From contig MU277675.1 in assembly GCA_022385805.1 (NCBI GenBank), positions 168,152 to 232,151 on the forward strand: a stretch of DNA of 64,000 bases, read 5' to 3'. Made by a program: the position numbers and the translations under genes. Position 1 is the first letter of the stretch. The number at the start of each line of letters is the position of its first letter. This DNA comes from Pilatotrama ljubarskyi. Taxonomy: Eukaryota > Basidiomycota > Agaricomycetes > Polyporales > Polyporaceae. Shown here one piece after another: positions 42,099-51,648 of this stretch. The notes beneath the pieces were generated by a model. The model was not told the origin of the DNA. It did no database searches and was given only the letters and a program-made list of their open reading frames with translations.

Positions 42099-42833
42099 TC
42101 CGTCCTCTCCATTCGACAGGTCGACGTCCTCGGGCGTCGTGCTGCCAGCTCGCAAGGCTGGCCGCTGCAGCGCAGCGGGTTATGGCCGCCGCGGCGACAC
42201 CCATCTGAGCTCGCGAGCTCCCGCACGCGCGATCTCCCTCCCGCGGCCTACGCCTTCTCTTTGCGGCTCCTCGGTCTCCAGACACTCTCATCCTCGCAGC
42301 CTTCATCCTCGCGACGTACGCCTTCGACACCTACGCTCTTTCACCTCCATAACTCATCCTACTATCAGCTTGACGCGCAGGTATTCCTGCGCAGGCCTTC
42401 GCCCTCTGGCCATGCCATTCTCGGCATTACCTGCGCTCACTCAATTTCTACCTCTCGGGACATTCTCGCTGGAATCGTTCGTTTCCCTCGCGCCCGTACA
42501 CTAGCAGTGATGCTCACTAGGGTTTGGGGGCAGCGGGGACGGGCGGTCTGACATCAGGCATGTAGCGTTCAGTCCTCCACACGGTTTGCTTCTGACAATC
42601 CTTCGTTATCTCAACAGCTTCTTTGCCGTCGCAAACTTGCGACCGGTGACCTCCACGATACGTCAAGGTGAGTCATTTGCGGCTATGCCTGCTATTCCAT
42701 GTCGATCGTTATCAATCAGATGCTTCGCAATCAGCAGGCGTGGTACATCAAGGGCGAAGGGCACGCCGCAGGTACGCTCTTGCCCCACTTCTTCCCTTCT
42801 GCCTCCAGCTCCCCATTCTCATCGTGCAGGACA

Positions 42834-45713
42834 ATGTCCTCAGAGCCTCTTCGTGCAAAGGCCCGGCTCCAGAAGATCACCGACACTGAGGTCAAGGTAT
42901 CTCGCCGCCAGAGCAGTCGACTCCAGACAGGTGCACGGCTGTCTCGCACTCAGCAGGAGGAGCGGTCATCAGAGCTCGCGACGACTGGCTCGCGCGAGCC
43001 TCTGCGGCACCCTCAGCGGGCGAGCGAGGGGTCTTCTCCCATTCACTCCTCACAACCATCGATTACGCCTCCCGTTGACATGGGCTTTATGCTTGGCGAC
43101 ACCACGTTCAGTTTGGAGCTGGCCGCCACTGAACAAGCCTGTCCAGGGAATCCGGCTAGTCTACAATCAAGGCCAGGCCTTGAGGACGAGGCTGTCGCAG
43201 ACTACTGGTATGCACTGACCCATGTCGGCGGTATATTCCGCCTCGAACAGGCCCAGTACGTGTTCCAGGAGTGGGACACCAAGTCCGCTTCTCTTAAGGT
43301 ATGTTTTTCAGCTGGCGTGACGTCGCAAAGGAGGCTCACCTCGCCGACAGCTTGGCGCCTATGTTCATCTTGTACGCCTGCCGCGTGGGCCAAACGAGTA
43401 CGGATCCTCCTGTACCTGTAGCCGCTGGAGGACCGTGAATGCCTGCCTGCACGACACCGTACTCCGCCAGCATATCACAGCACTGCAGATGCTCCCTATC
43501 ATTGCTCCAGCTCCTCTACCGCCTGCAGTGTTCTTGCATCAAACTGCTTTTCGCGACATCTATGTGTATTCTTGTATTTCCTCAGCTGGTCGGTACGAGT
43601 CGGGAAAGCGTGTCATCGTATCGTATCAAAGGGATGGTCGCTGGCATTGTCAGTCTTGTCGATACTCGGAGAGCTGTAAGCACAAGCCGCATGCTGTGGA
43701 CCACGCTGCGCTCAGCGGCTTCGTCGTCGACGGGTCAGCAAGGACTGAGGCGTCTCCGGTCGAGGATGGTGCAAATGACATTGAAGGCGCTCTCCTTGTG
43801 GCTGTCGGAGGGCGAGACGAGCGGAAACAAGGCTGTGTATCTTACCTAGCCATCCCGGCTCCACGGTGGTGCTCACTGCCGCACGAGGACATGCACAGTG
43901 TGCGCCCTCCGGAGCCACTATCAGCCTTCCCCCTTGATGCCCTCTCTCGTTGCTCGTGCGGGACCACACTCCAGTCCATCAGTACATGCCTTCCGCTGGC
44001 ACCAGCGACCACCATGGTTCAGGCGATACTGTTCGGCTACACATCGCGGTCAGAGGTGAAACTCGAGGTTCTCCCATGCCCGCAGTGTCGCCACCATCGC
44101 CGATCAATAGGTCCCGACCTCGGAAATGTCGGGATCTTCAATTGGAGCAACACTGTCCTCTTCACACACGAGCTGCTCAATGCATATACCAATGCTTTCA
44201 CCGCATCCGAGACACCGTGTTCCGCATTCTGTGTCACGATCCGCCGTCACTACGAGGATCATTCCTATGGCATGCAATTCTGCTCTGACGAGACATTCGT
44301 ACGCGCTTGGTTCGCCTTCGTTCAGCTACAGAACCTCGGGAATACCATGTCCTGTCCGACGTGTGGGCCATCCCCTACCATCGTGATTGCAGATGGTGTG
44401 AGCCTTGCGACACATGCTTCCAAGTTGACACCCCATGTTCGGCCGCCGACCTTCACGGATACCTTGAGTGAACGAGTGGAGACGATCTCCTCGTACAAGG
44501 CTCGAGCACTGCCTGCCATACCACAGAAGGATGTCCGAAACCTTGTGCTCAGATGTCTCGAGGTGACCGCCTCTCCTCTGAAGATACCGGTTGACCTCCC
44601 CGACATGTCGAAGGTCGAGAGCACACACCCCAGTGTTGCGAAGCTGCTCTTTTTGATCGCGAGCACCCCAAGTACAGTCCTGCGCAGGGCCTTTCGTGAA
44701 TTAGGCCGTCAAGTAAGTCATACCATTTGTGCTGCCGTGACTGGCAGGCGTTGCCCACTGAGTACTCATATATGACAAATCTCGTGCTCGATCAGATCGC
44801 CGCACCGGACATCGTCCTACAGCTTGTGCCACACAGAGCTGTCACGCACTTACGCCAACTCGCGGAGACTGGCCAGGCAGTGGATTGGCTGCAAGCACTC
44901 ATTCCCGTTCTAGGGCGGCTGTTGGAGATTCTTCGTGCAGCGGCCCTCCCAGTGCCAGATGAAATCCGGGAGATTGCGAGTTGGCTTGCAGATCGTGCAG
45001 AAGATGTTTATGATCGCCTTGCACAGCATGACCCTGCACCTCCGAGTCTCAGCACCAGCTCCACGACAGACCAAGTCGAGAACGAGTGGCACACCACCGG
45101 CACCTGCTACGGTCTCCCCGCTGTGCGCTCTCGTCGCGTCTACCCAAAGCTCCGGCACGATGCTGATCCGGCTGACGTCGATACAGAGGAGATGGGCGAA
45201 TGCAACAAATTCTTCAAGACATACCCACGCAATCGGCTCGCTGGCGGCATACTAGTCCTCTGGTGTACTCATTCAATTTGTCTGGGATTCCACACCATTC
45301 CTGTCGCTGAAGGTCGCAATGATGTCTTCTCTGCGATCTATACCCGCTTCCCGACTGCTCCGGAGATCGTTGTTTACGACTTCGCATGTCAGCTCGCGCC
45401 CTATTGCTATGTCCGGGAAGCACGCTACTTTGCCAACACACGTTTCCTGATCGATGAGCTGCACGCCCGGGATCATACAAGATGCGGACAGGCATGCTTT
45501 GCAAGCAATGCCATGCAGTACGACGAGCGGATCCGGGAGGTGAACACGAGCGCAGCAGAGTGTGGAAACGGCGGAGTGGGTCGAATTCGCAAAAGCGTAA
45601 GTTACATGATTTACGAGCATGCAGTTATCTACACCAAAGTGTTCATGGATGTCTGGAACCGACTCATCGCGCGTAGGATGGCAAAGACGATCATTAACGC
45701 TCCCGTAATGTAA
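42834..45713 (+). CDS. KDZ (Kyakuja-Dileera-Zisupton) transposase
   Basis: Three exons (42834-43298, 43351-44712, 44748-45713) sum exactly to 930 residues. The middle part holds cysteine clusters: a SWIM-like HCQSCRYSESCKH (C-x2-C-x5-C-x-H), RCSCGT, and the CxC5-type LPCPQCRHH followed by GIFNWSNTVLFTHELLN and SETPCSAF. The C-terminal third is the catalytic core of this branch: CYGLPAVRSRRVYPKLRHD, GGILVLWCTHSICLGFHTIP, GRNDVFSAIYTRFPTAP, VVYDFACQLAPYC, FLIDELHARDHTRCG, and NTSAAECGNGGVGRIRKSVSYM, where conserved acidic residues fall in YDFAC and AAECGN. The second intron would be only 35 nt, short even for a fungus, but is required to join the frames. The start is uncertain: ATG 42834 is the first ATG giving a clean frame after probable leader introns; an in-frame ATG lies at 42699. 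Confidence 0.9.
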
Positions 45714-45736
45714 CTACGACGTGGACATCATGTAGA

Positions 45737-47021
45737 CTAGCCTTGAGCAAGTTCCAGGTGTGCGAGACGCTGCTGCATCGTGTTGACTTGTGCCTCAAGC
45801 TCAAGACGGCGTGACTTCTCCTCCTCCCGTTCTCGCCGGAGTCGCTCGACTTCCAAGTTTGTCTGCAGTGCGACTTGCGGGTCGGACACCACGTTCTTTG
45901 TGCTGTCAGCGACCTTCTTATGTAAGTCCTCCAAAAACCTCTCTCCCAGGATTCGCTCCAGGTTGCTCGATATGAAGGACATGCCCTTGCCATTGTGGTG
46001 ACCGACAGACTCAGGCCTATGATAAGTTGTGAATTGATCAGGTACACAGTAAGAAATGAGTGGACAACGTACCTGGAGCAGTACACGAGCAAGTAAGGGC
46101 GCGTCACGATATTGAGCGCAATGGCCTTCTTCAGGATCACGTTCATGCGCTTGCTGTGCGCCTTCGTCCGAGATGTCGACTTCATGATGAACGACAGGCC
46201 AGTGTCGTCATCGTCGTCGTCGTCATCGTTGTTGTTGTCGCGCTCATCAGCGTCTGAAGACGTGCGAGCACGCTTGCGCTTCCGTGTCGACGAAGCAGAT
46301 TGAACTGCATGGATGATATGCGTAGTTAGTGGAGTCTGAGATTCTGTAGATGCAAAATGAACTTACCTTGAGGAGTCTTTGCCTGGGTGAGGCATAACGT
46401 CGGCGTGGGAGCGACCGCCTGCTTCTCAGTGTGCCTCAGCAGAACACTGGCCTCAGTATCACTGGACGGCGGCGTAGGTGCTGGCGTAGAAGGCGCGTCG
46501 ACACACGGCAAGCTTGCTGGTATGCTGGACTCGGGAATGGGCCTGGCAGAGGATGATGGTGGAGCATTGCTCGGACTCAACTGCTGCCGGACAGATCGTC
46601 AAGTAAACCTCGTGATGTGACCACGAAGGACTTACCAGGTCATTGAGCAGTTCCGAACCTTGTACGGGAATCTGTGTGTCGAGGGCTGACTGCTCCGGTG
46701 ATGCGAGATCAAGAAATGCGGCCAAATCCATGTTGATGCTGGCGTCCAAGTCCATTCCTAGCACAGACATTCTTGTGAGTGCCAGCACTGCAGAAACGAG
46801 CAAGAGTACACACCTGGCAGCGGGAACTGCACAGCCGGAGTGTCCGCAGCATTACTCCACCCCAGGAGCTGTATGCCGTCAGTATCAGACAACATCGAGG
46901 AGAAGGGGTCGTCATGTGCTGTACTCGTCTGATTAAGCTTAGCAAAGCCATTATCATATAAGGTAGACTTACCGTATTCTTGACTACATCACATGACTCA
47001 AAAGCGTCACACTGCGCTCAT
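45737..47021 (-). CDS. KDZ accessory protein with nuclear signal and C-terminal coiled coil
   Basis: Multi-exon minus-strand gene inside the transposon. Reading upward from the stop at 45737, the last exon ends in a coiled coil (ERLRREREEEKSRRLELEAQ, NTMQQRLAHLELAQG). Before it are FISSNLERILGERFLEDLHK and an exon with a basic nuclear-type signal STRKRKRARTSSD, an Asn/Asp run and a basic block SKRMNVILKKAIALNIVTRP. Upstream exons are Ser/Pro-rich (APPSSSARPIPESS) and acidic (MDLDASINMDLAAFLDL, HDDPFSSMLSDTDGIQLLGW), resembling an activation region. The start is uncertain: ATG 47021 (MSA joined through an intron to TSTAHDD) is one option. It could instead be spliced to the upstream minus-strand gene to form one long protein. 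I recognise no named family. An acidic region, a nuclear signal and a coiled coil suggest a chromatin or DNA-bound regulatory partner of the transposase. Confidence 0.65.
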
Positions 47022-47532
47022 TCCGGCCTTGCGAAACTGTATAAAATCATAAGCTATACCAGCTCACCACATTGTACTATAATTCGACTGCAGTCCGGTA
47101 GTACGCCTTGCAATCTAGTGAATTATCGTGCCCAAAAACCGCTCCCTGCATGCTGGGAGGAAAGGATAGCCTTGCAATGGCGAAGTCGGTGGGCGTCCCA
47201 TTCAGGCGCTCGGCGACAGAAAATGCTGAGTAAATGCGTAGTATATTCACCGCCCCCCGCTACACTGAGAGCCGCACACCCCGCCTTAACTACCATGCCG
47301 AAACGATCCCTACGTGTTCGCACATCTATTGCAAACCTTGGGCAGCATGCCGGAAAGCGGCAAAAAGTCGAAGGGGACCCTCGAGCGTCCTTCCCCTGCT
47401 TTCTGCATGCTTTTTTGTGCGCGCATCCGTTCACTCCGATGTTATCGACCACAACTTACTCGATTTACCCATCAAGCGCCCTCTTCACGTGCATGGTCAC
47501 ACTGTGACATAGTGGTCAGAGATGCGCTGGGT

Positions 47533-48021
47533 CTACCTTATGCCGAAGGGTGTTGGAGTAGAAGCGAAAGGGGTACCAGTAGCAGAGGGCGTACGGATAG
47601 GTTCAAAGGAGTCAAATGTGTGCGGGGCATAGTCAGTGTTCGACTGCAGGGTCGCGTTATGTACCGTCTCGGGATCAAAAGGAGAGGACACAGCACAAGC
47701 GAAAGGGAAGTCTCCCGTGCCAAAAGTGCTAGGTGTAGCAGGAGGGGAAGGCGAAGGGCTACTATCTACAACCGGTGTAGAGCTGCGGAACGGCCGGTTG
47801 CTCGAAGTCTGCGACTACACGTCAATATGATATGGCAGCGAACCAGGGAGCATGTACTTGCCTTATGATTCCTTCTGTACGGGCACCGATGGCCTTGGTA
47901 TGGGACACGCAGGCCATCTGGGCCGACACAGCGCGTGCAACGACGGACTACACGTTTGGTAGTATGTGAGTCGTCTAACCGGAAGCACACTCTCAGCATA
48001 GAGGTACGTACCTGATGTCAT
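47533..48021 (-). CDS. KDZ accessory protein with CCHC zinc-type cluster
   Basis: Three exons (48021-48012, 47974-47862, 47814-47533) sum exactly to 134 residues plus an in-frame TAG. The first exon is 10 nt. The second intron has a GC donor (AAG|GCAAGT), an accepted non-canonical type. Residues about 13-31 read RRCTRCVGPDGLRVPYQGHR then CPYRR: C-x2-C-x12-H-x-C in a basic setting, as in a small zinc-binding DNA-contact module. The remainder is Ser/Thr/Pro-rich (SSTPVVDSSPSPSPP) without structure. The stop falls in AGGTAG, which could also be a splice donor leading into the gene at 45737-47021; then both would be one protein with an N-terminal zinc module and a C-terminal coiled coil. The gene begins just inside the right repeat, with a TATA-like box at 48283-48290 upstream. 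Confidence 0.6.
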
Positions 48022-48282
48022 GGGTCAGAACTCGCTGATTTGGTGGAGAACCAGAGCCGAGGCGTCGAAGGAGGCCGCAAGGGAGGTCAACGCGAATGAG
48101 CGACGCTGATTAAAAAGAAAGGGATGCTGGGCGTAGTAGATCGAAGGGCAACGAGCTGATAGCAGTGGCACGATCCAACGAGAATGCCCGCGGATTCGAT
48201 GGGGCGCGCCTACCGCCGTAAGGTCGAGCAGCACGCCGCCGTCGAGGGGCGTCGACGAGGAGAGGAGACGTCGTCGTTGGCC

Positions 48283-48290
48283 ATATATAT
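48283..48290 (-). promoter_or_regulatory. TATA box of the KDZ minus-strand genes
   Basis: ATATATAT on the minus strand, about 37 bp inside the right inverted repeat and 262 bp upstream of the start at 48021. It mirrors the TATA box inside the left repeat. Confidence 0.5.
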
Positions 48291-48326
48291 GCGCAGGCGC
48301 AGCCCGACGTGAAGGAAGGTGAAGCA

Positions 48327-48679
48327 GAGTGCGCGGTCTCCGGATTAGGAAATGACCCCTCCGGAGGGCGACGGTTGACGGCCGGGCCGAAGGAATTGAG
48401 TGACGCTCACGATTGCTGAGCGCTGAACGTGAAACTGGCACATAGTACCCTCCGGAGGGGGATATCTCCTCCGGAAGGGTACATCACACGTTCTGGACAG
48501 AGATCCCCCTGGGAGGGGGATGGATGTATTCCGGAGAGTCGGCCATAGTTATCGACGGCGTGGATTAGTGTATATGGGAGGGTCTCCCTCCAAGGGAGAC
48601 ATCTCCTCCGGAGGGGGACGGTTCAATCGCCGCCCGGAGGGGACGGTGCAATCTCCGTTTCTGAACCAGCGGTTGTCCC
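48327..48679 (-). repeat. right terminal inverted repeat of KDZ element
   Basis: 353 bp, reverse complement of 41712-42064, with one difference found by eye (48490 against 41901). It ends in GGTTGTCCC next to the 8-bp duplication. Confidence 0.93.
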
Positions 48680-48687
48680 CTCGCCGG
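48680..48687. repeat. right 8-bp target site duplication of the KDZ element
   Basis: CTCGCCGG, identical to 41704-41711. Confidence 0.9.
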
Positions 48688-48716
48688 CGCTGCTGTTCTC
48701 GGTCAAGTACACCGTC

Positions 48717-50314
48717 ATGCCAGCGGTAGCGAAATCCGTGCCATCCACTTCGACGTCCGCTCACTCTGCCTCGGATGCGCTCACTAATTTGACAAGAGCT
48801 GCGACGATAGCGGTCTGTGTGCTACATGGACCCTGACGGAGTGTTCACTGACAGGGTCGTACTTCATCCAAGTAGTTCACCGCCGTACAAGAGCAAGCCC
48901 AGGCAGAGATAGCACAAGCAAGAGCTGAGCGCGACGATGCTATCAAGGCATTGCACGAAGCTCAGCTCGACGCCAAGGATCTGGAGTTGAGAGAGGAGGG
49001 ATGGAGAGCCGCAGTGAGTACAAAGGTCCTGTCTCCTGGTGGCTTGCTCATGAACTCTCTCTTGGCTCTAGCTCGAGAAGTCGGACCTCACCGTGAGTGC
49101 GAGCCCAACGCTCTGCACTTCTTGCCCTTATGCACACTACATGAACAGATAAAGCACCAAGCAGAGACCATCGAGCAACTCCGGAACGAAGTCGACCAGT
49201 GGAAGACGCAGCTCATGCGTCTAGAAGAATCCTCAAGGCAAGAAATAGACGATTGGAAGGAACAATACAGACGAGCAGAGCAGGAGCGAAGTCGACTGTC
49301 CTCGCGAATAGACGATCTCGTTGCTGGTCAACTTGCAGTACGTCTCACAATTCAGTATGAAGGAATGTGAGCCCCCTGACCTGTGTTCACGTAGTGGAAC
49401 ACTGCCGCCCACGCATACAGCACACCATACACTCCTCGAGTGGCGTATATGGAGATTCCGGAAGCGTCAACATCTGCGTCAGGTCCTAAGCGGGCTACTA
49501 CGGCAACTCAACCTCGCAGGACAGGCGGCACCCCGCACGGTCGTGTCCGTAACGATAGTGATGAAGCGCCTCCGCCAACCGCACGCAAGAATAAAGCCGC
49601 TACCAGTCACAGCATTAGCCATGCAGACCGTGTACCAACCCCGAGGTCCCGTGGAAACTCGCCGATCCGGTCCACTGCAGGACGGCGAAAAGACCAAGTT
49701 TCTGTTGAGGTCCCTCGTGGGAGCGGAGGCAGGCCTCCACCCCGTACTCCCATGGCAAGGCCCTCCCCAGCACAACGCGAATCCCAGGCGCGTACAGAAC
49801 CGCGGCAGCAAATCATCCGCCGTGTCACAGCGGTCGTCGACGTGAAAGAGGAAGAGACGGAAGATGGCTTTGGCGACCACGAGTCCGTCCGCTCTGGGTC
49901 CGTATACGAGCCTGACGACGATGCACCGAGTGTACCTCCGAGCAGGCGGAGGCGACGCGCGTCCAACGCATCTGTGCGGCGCAAACAGGTCGTGCAGGAT
50001 TGGGACGAAGACGAACAGACACCAGACGTTGGGGAGGAAGACGAGTACGAGGAGGAACCGGAAGAGGAAGATGACGAGCTGTTGCTTGCGCCCAAGGTAA
50101 GCTACACACTGCATGATGCACATGCATCGCTCAAGTTTGTCTCCCGACATAGGCGAACAAATCGTTAGCCGCTGCCGCGAAGCAGGCCCGTGGAGGCGGT
50201 GCTGGTAAGCCCTCCGGTGCGGCGAAAGGCCTGAAGCGTAAGATCGACGCCGAAACAAGCGCCGTTTCCGGTCGGGCAGGACCGACCAAAGCTGCGAAGA
50301 CTCGACGAGATTGA
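48717..50314 (+). CDS. coiled-coil, basic/acidic nuclear-type protein
   Basis: Six exons (48717-48812, 48876-49013, 49072-49092, 49149-49337, 49395-50096, 50153-50314), all in phase 0, sum exactly to 435 residues. One exon is only 21 nt. Residues about 33-145 form a long charged coiled coil (AQAEIAQARAERDDAIKALH; QRYRRAEQ-like repeats such as KEQYRRAEQERSRLSSRIDD). The second half is disordered, basic and Ser/Pro-rich with an acidic run (EEDEYEEEPEEEDDE) and ends in Lys/Ala-rich sequence (GLKRKIDAETSAV, KAAKTRRD) like a nuclear signal. No named family is recognised. The KDZ transposon inserted 29 bp upstream of its ATG, in the leader or promoter; the reading frame is not affected. The true start could have been further upstream before the insertion, but the ATG at 48717 gives a complete protein. 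Confidence 0.75.
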
Positions 50315-50497
50315 GAGGTGATCCTGGACTAACTTGAGGCTGGAAAGGCCCGAAAGTTGACACTGTACTACTCTACCATTGACCTGCATTTCCGAGCTTT
50401 GTACGATATCCGAGAGTAGGACTGGACGTTTATGGTCTTGAAATATATTATAGATATATATCATGGATATGGATATAAAGGAAGCACGCTCTCTAAC

Positions 50498-50567
50498 GCA
50501 TTAATGGGGTAGTGGTAACCTGGGTCGTTGCCATCGACCCGCCGGGGGTTCGATTCCCCCTTAATGC
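50498..50567 (+). tRNA. tRNA-Gly (anticodon GCC), second copy
   Basis: A 70-nt cloverleaf identical to the copy at 34012-34081 but on the plus strand: seven-pair acceptor stem GCATTAA/TTAATGC, anticodon loop TTGCCAT with GCC, T arm GGGGG/CCCCC. Discriminator A at 50568. No intron. Confidence 0.93.
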
Positions 50568-50587
50568 AGCGTGTATAAGAGTCGTTA

Positions 50588-50591
50588 TTTT
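50588..50591 (+). terminator. RNA polymerase III terminator of tRNA-Gly
   Basis: A TTTT run 20 nt after the tRNA 3' end, the minimal Pol III stop signal. Confidence 0.6.
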
Positions 50592-51648
50592 GCTCCCATT
50601 CGAAGATTCTATCCGACGCCATGTAGATGCATTTTTGTAAGTTGGCTCTCCCAGGCTGTACTTGACACATCATCGCGGAACGAATACGCCCGACTGTCGC
50701 GGCATTATCAGAGTCAGCGATTATTCAGTGCAGGTGGCAGTCGTCCTACAGAAAGAGCACCGACTACCGAGTACATAGTACATGTAGGATCATGCAAATG
50801 GCGCGTCGGACTCGCAGCACCGGATACTGTACGAGCCGCTCCACCTGCGACCCGCCTAGCAGGCTAGCACCGTCATGAGCGACGCGACCGTGAGGAGTGC
50901 CCATTTAGGCGAGCTGTAGTTCACATGTCCGGGAAGAGGGCGGCTCCACGGCCAGCGCGCCGAGCACGGCCGTCGTGCACCTCGTATCGCTCACCAGTCG
51001 GCTGGCTGTACGTGCCGTACGTACGATGCAAGCGCACTGGGTGCGGTCAGAACATCGCGGATAGCGCATGAGCGCGCCGAAACGAGTCGGACATCAGTGT
51101 CGTGATACGGCACGGGGCAACGGACCGACTCCCGCCTGCTCAGAGCGTCCGCAACTCGGGCGAACAGCTCTGAGAAGAACGCGCAGAATCCAGATAACAT
51201 GCCTCTCAGCCGCGAGGACCTGAAGGCCTGAACGCCGGGATCCGGAAGCTCAGTGCTCAGTGCTTATCGCCTCTTCACGAGCTGGTTGCAGGCTGAAGTA
51301 CATAGTATACATTATGGGTGCCGATCGTACAACAGCAGCGACGGAACAGCAGAGACGCCTGATGCCCAAGACCGGAAGAAAATATGCGAAGATGATGATG
51401 GCTCGATGCGATACGCGTGTCGGAGTATCGTAGATGGAAAGTACGGTAGTGTATGTATGATGACGAGGGGGCTCGCGAGATGGTAATGGGTGATGCGGGG
51501 GTGCGGAGGGACGAGGAAGCGGGGGAGTGGGGAGGTATCAGGGTAGCGGAGGTGGGGGAGGAACGGATAAAGCGGGGGAGGGATACGGGGTAAGAGGAGA
51601 GGGAGAGGTGGCGTAGATAACAGACACAGTAGTCGTAAATGTCGTTCA
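50592..51648. other. no supported gene
   Basis: Short frames only. The last few hundred bases form the 3' flank of the aquaglyceroporin gene, with purine-rich plus-strand sequence at about 51490-51600. Confidence 0.45.

Larger units (their letters stand above)
41712..48679. mobile_element. complete KDZ DNA transposon (6968 bp)
   Basis: The element is bounded by 353-bp terminal inverted repeats and an 8-bp target duplication. It carries a KDZ transposase on the plus strand (42834-45713) and two genes on the minus strand (45737-47021 and 47533-48021). Transcription therefore converges from the two ends. Just inside each repeat lies a TATA-like sequence (42093 and 48283). The repeats differ at one position that I could find (41901 against 48490), which indicates a recent insertion. 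All open frames are intact, so the copy may be autonomous. The element occupies the space between the OGFr-type gene and the coiled-coil gene. Confidence 0.92.

Noticed and set aside
47296..47512. Plus-strand frame starting MPKRSLRVRTSIANLG inside the KDZ element
   Set aside because: The basic start looks gene-like, but the frame soon loses coding character, and it lies opposite the better supported minus-strand accessory genes.
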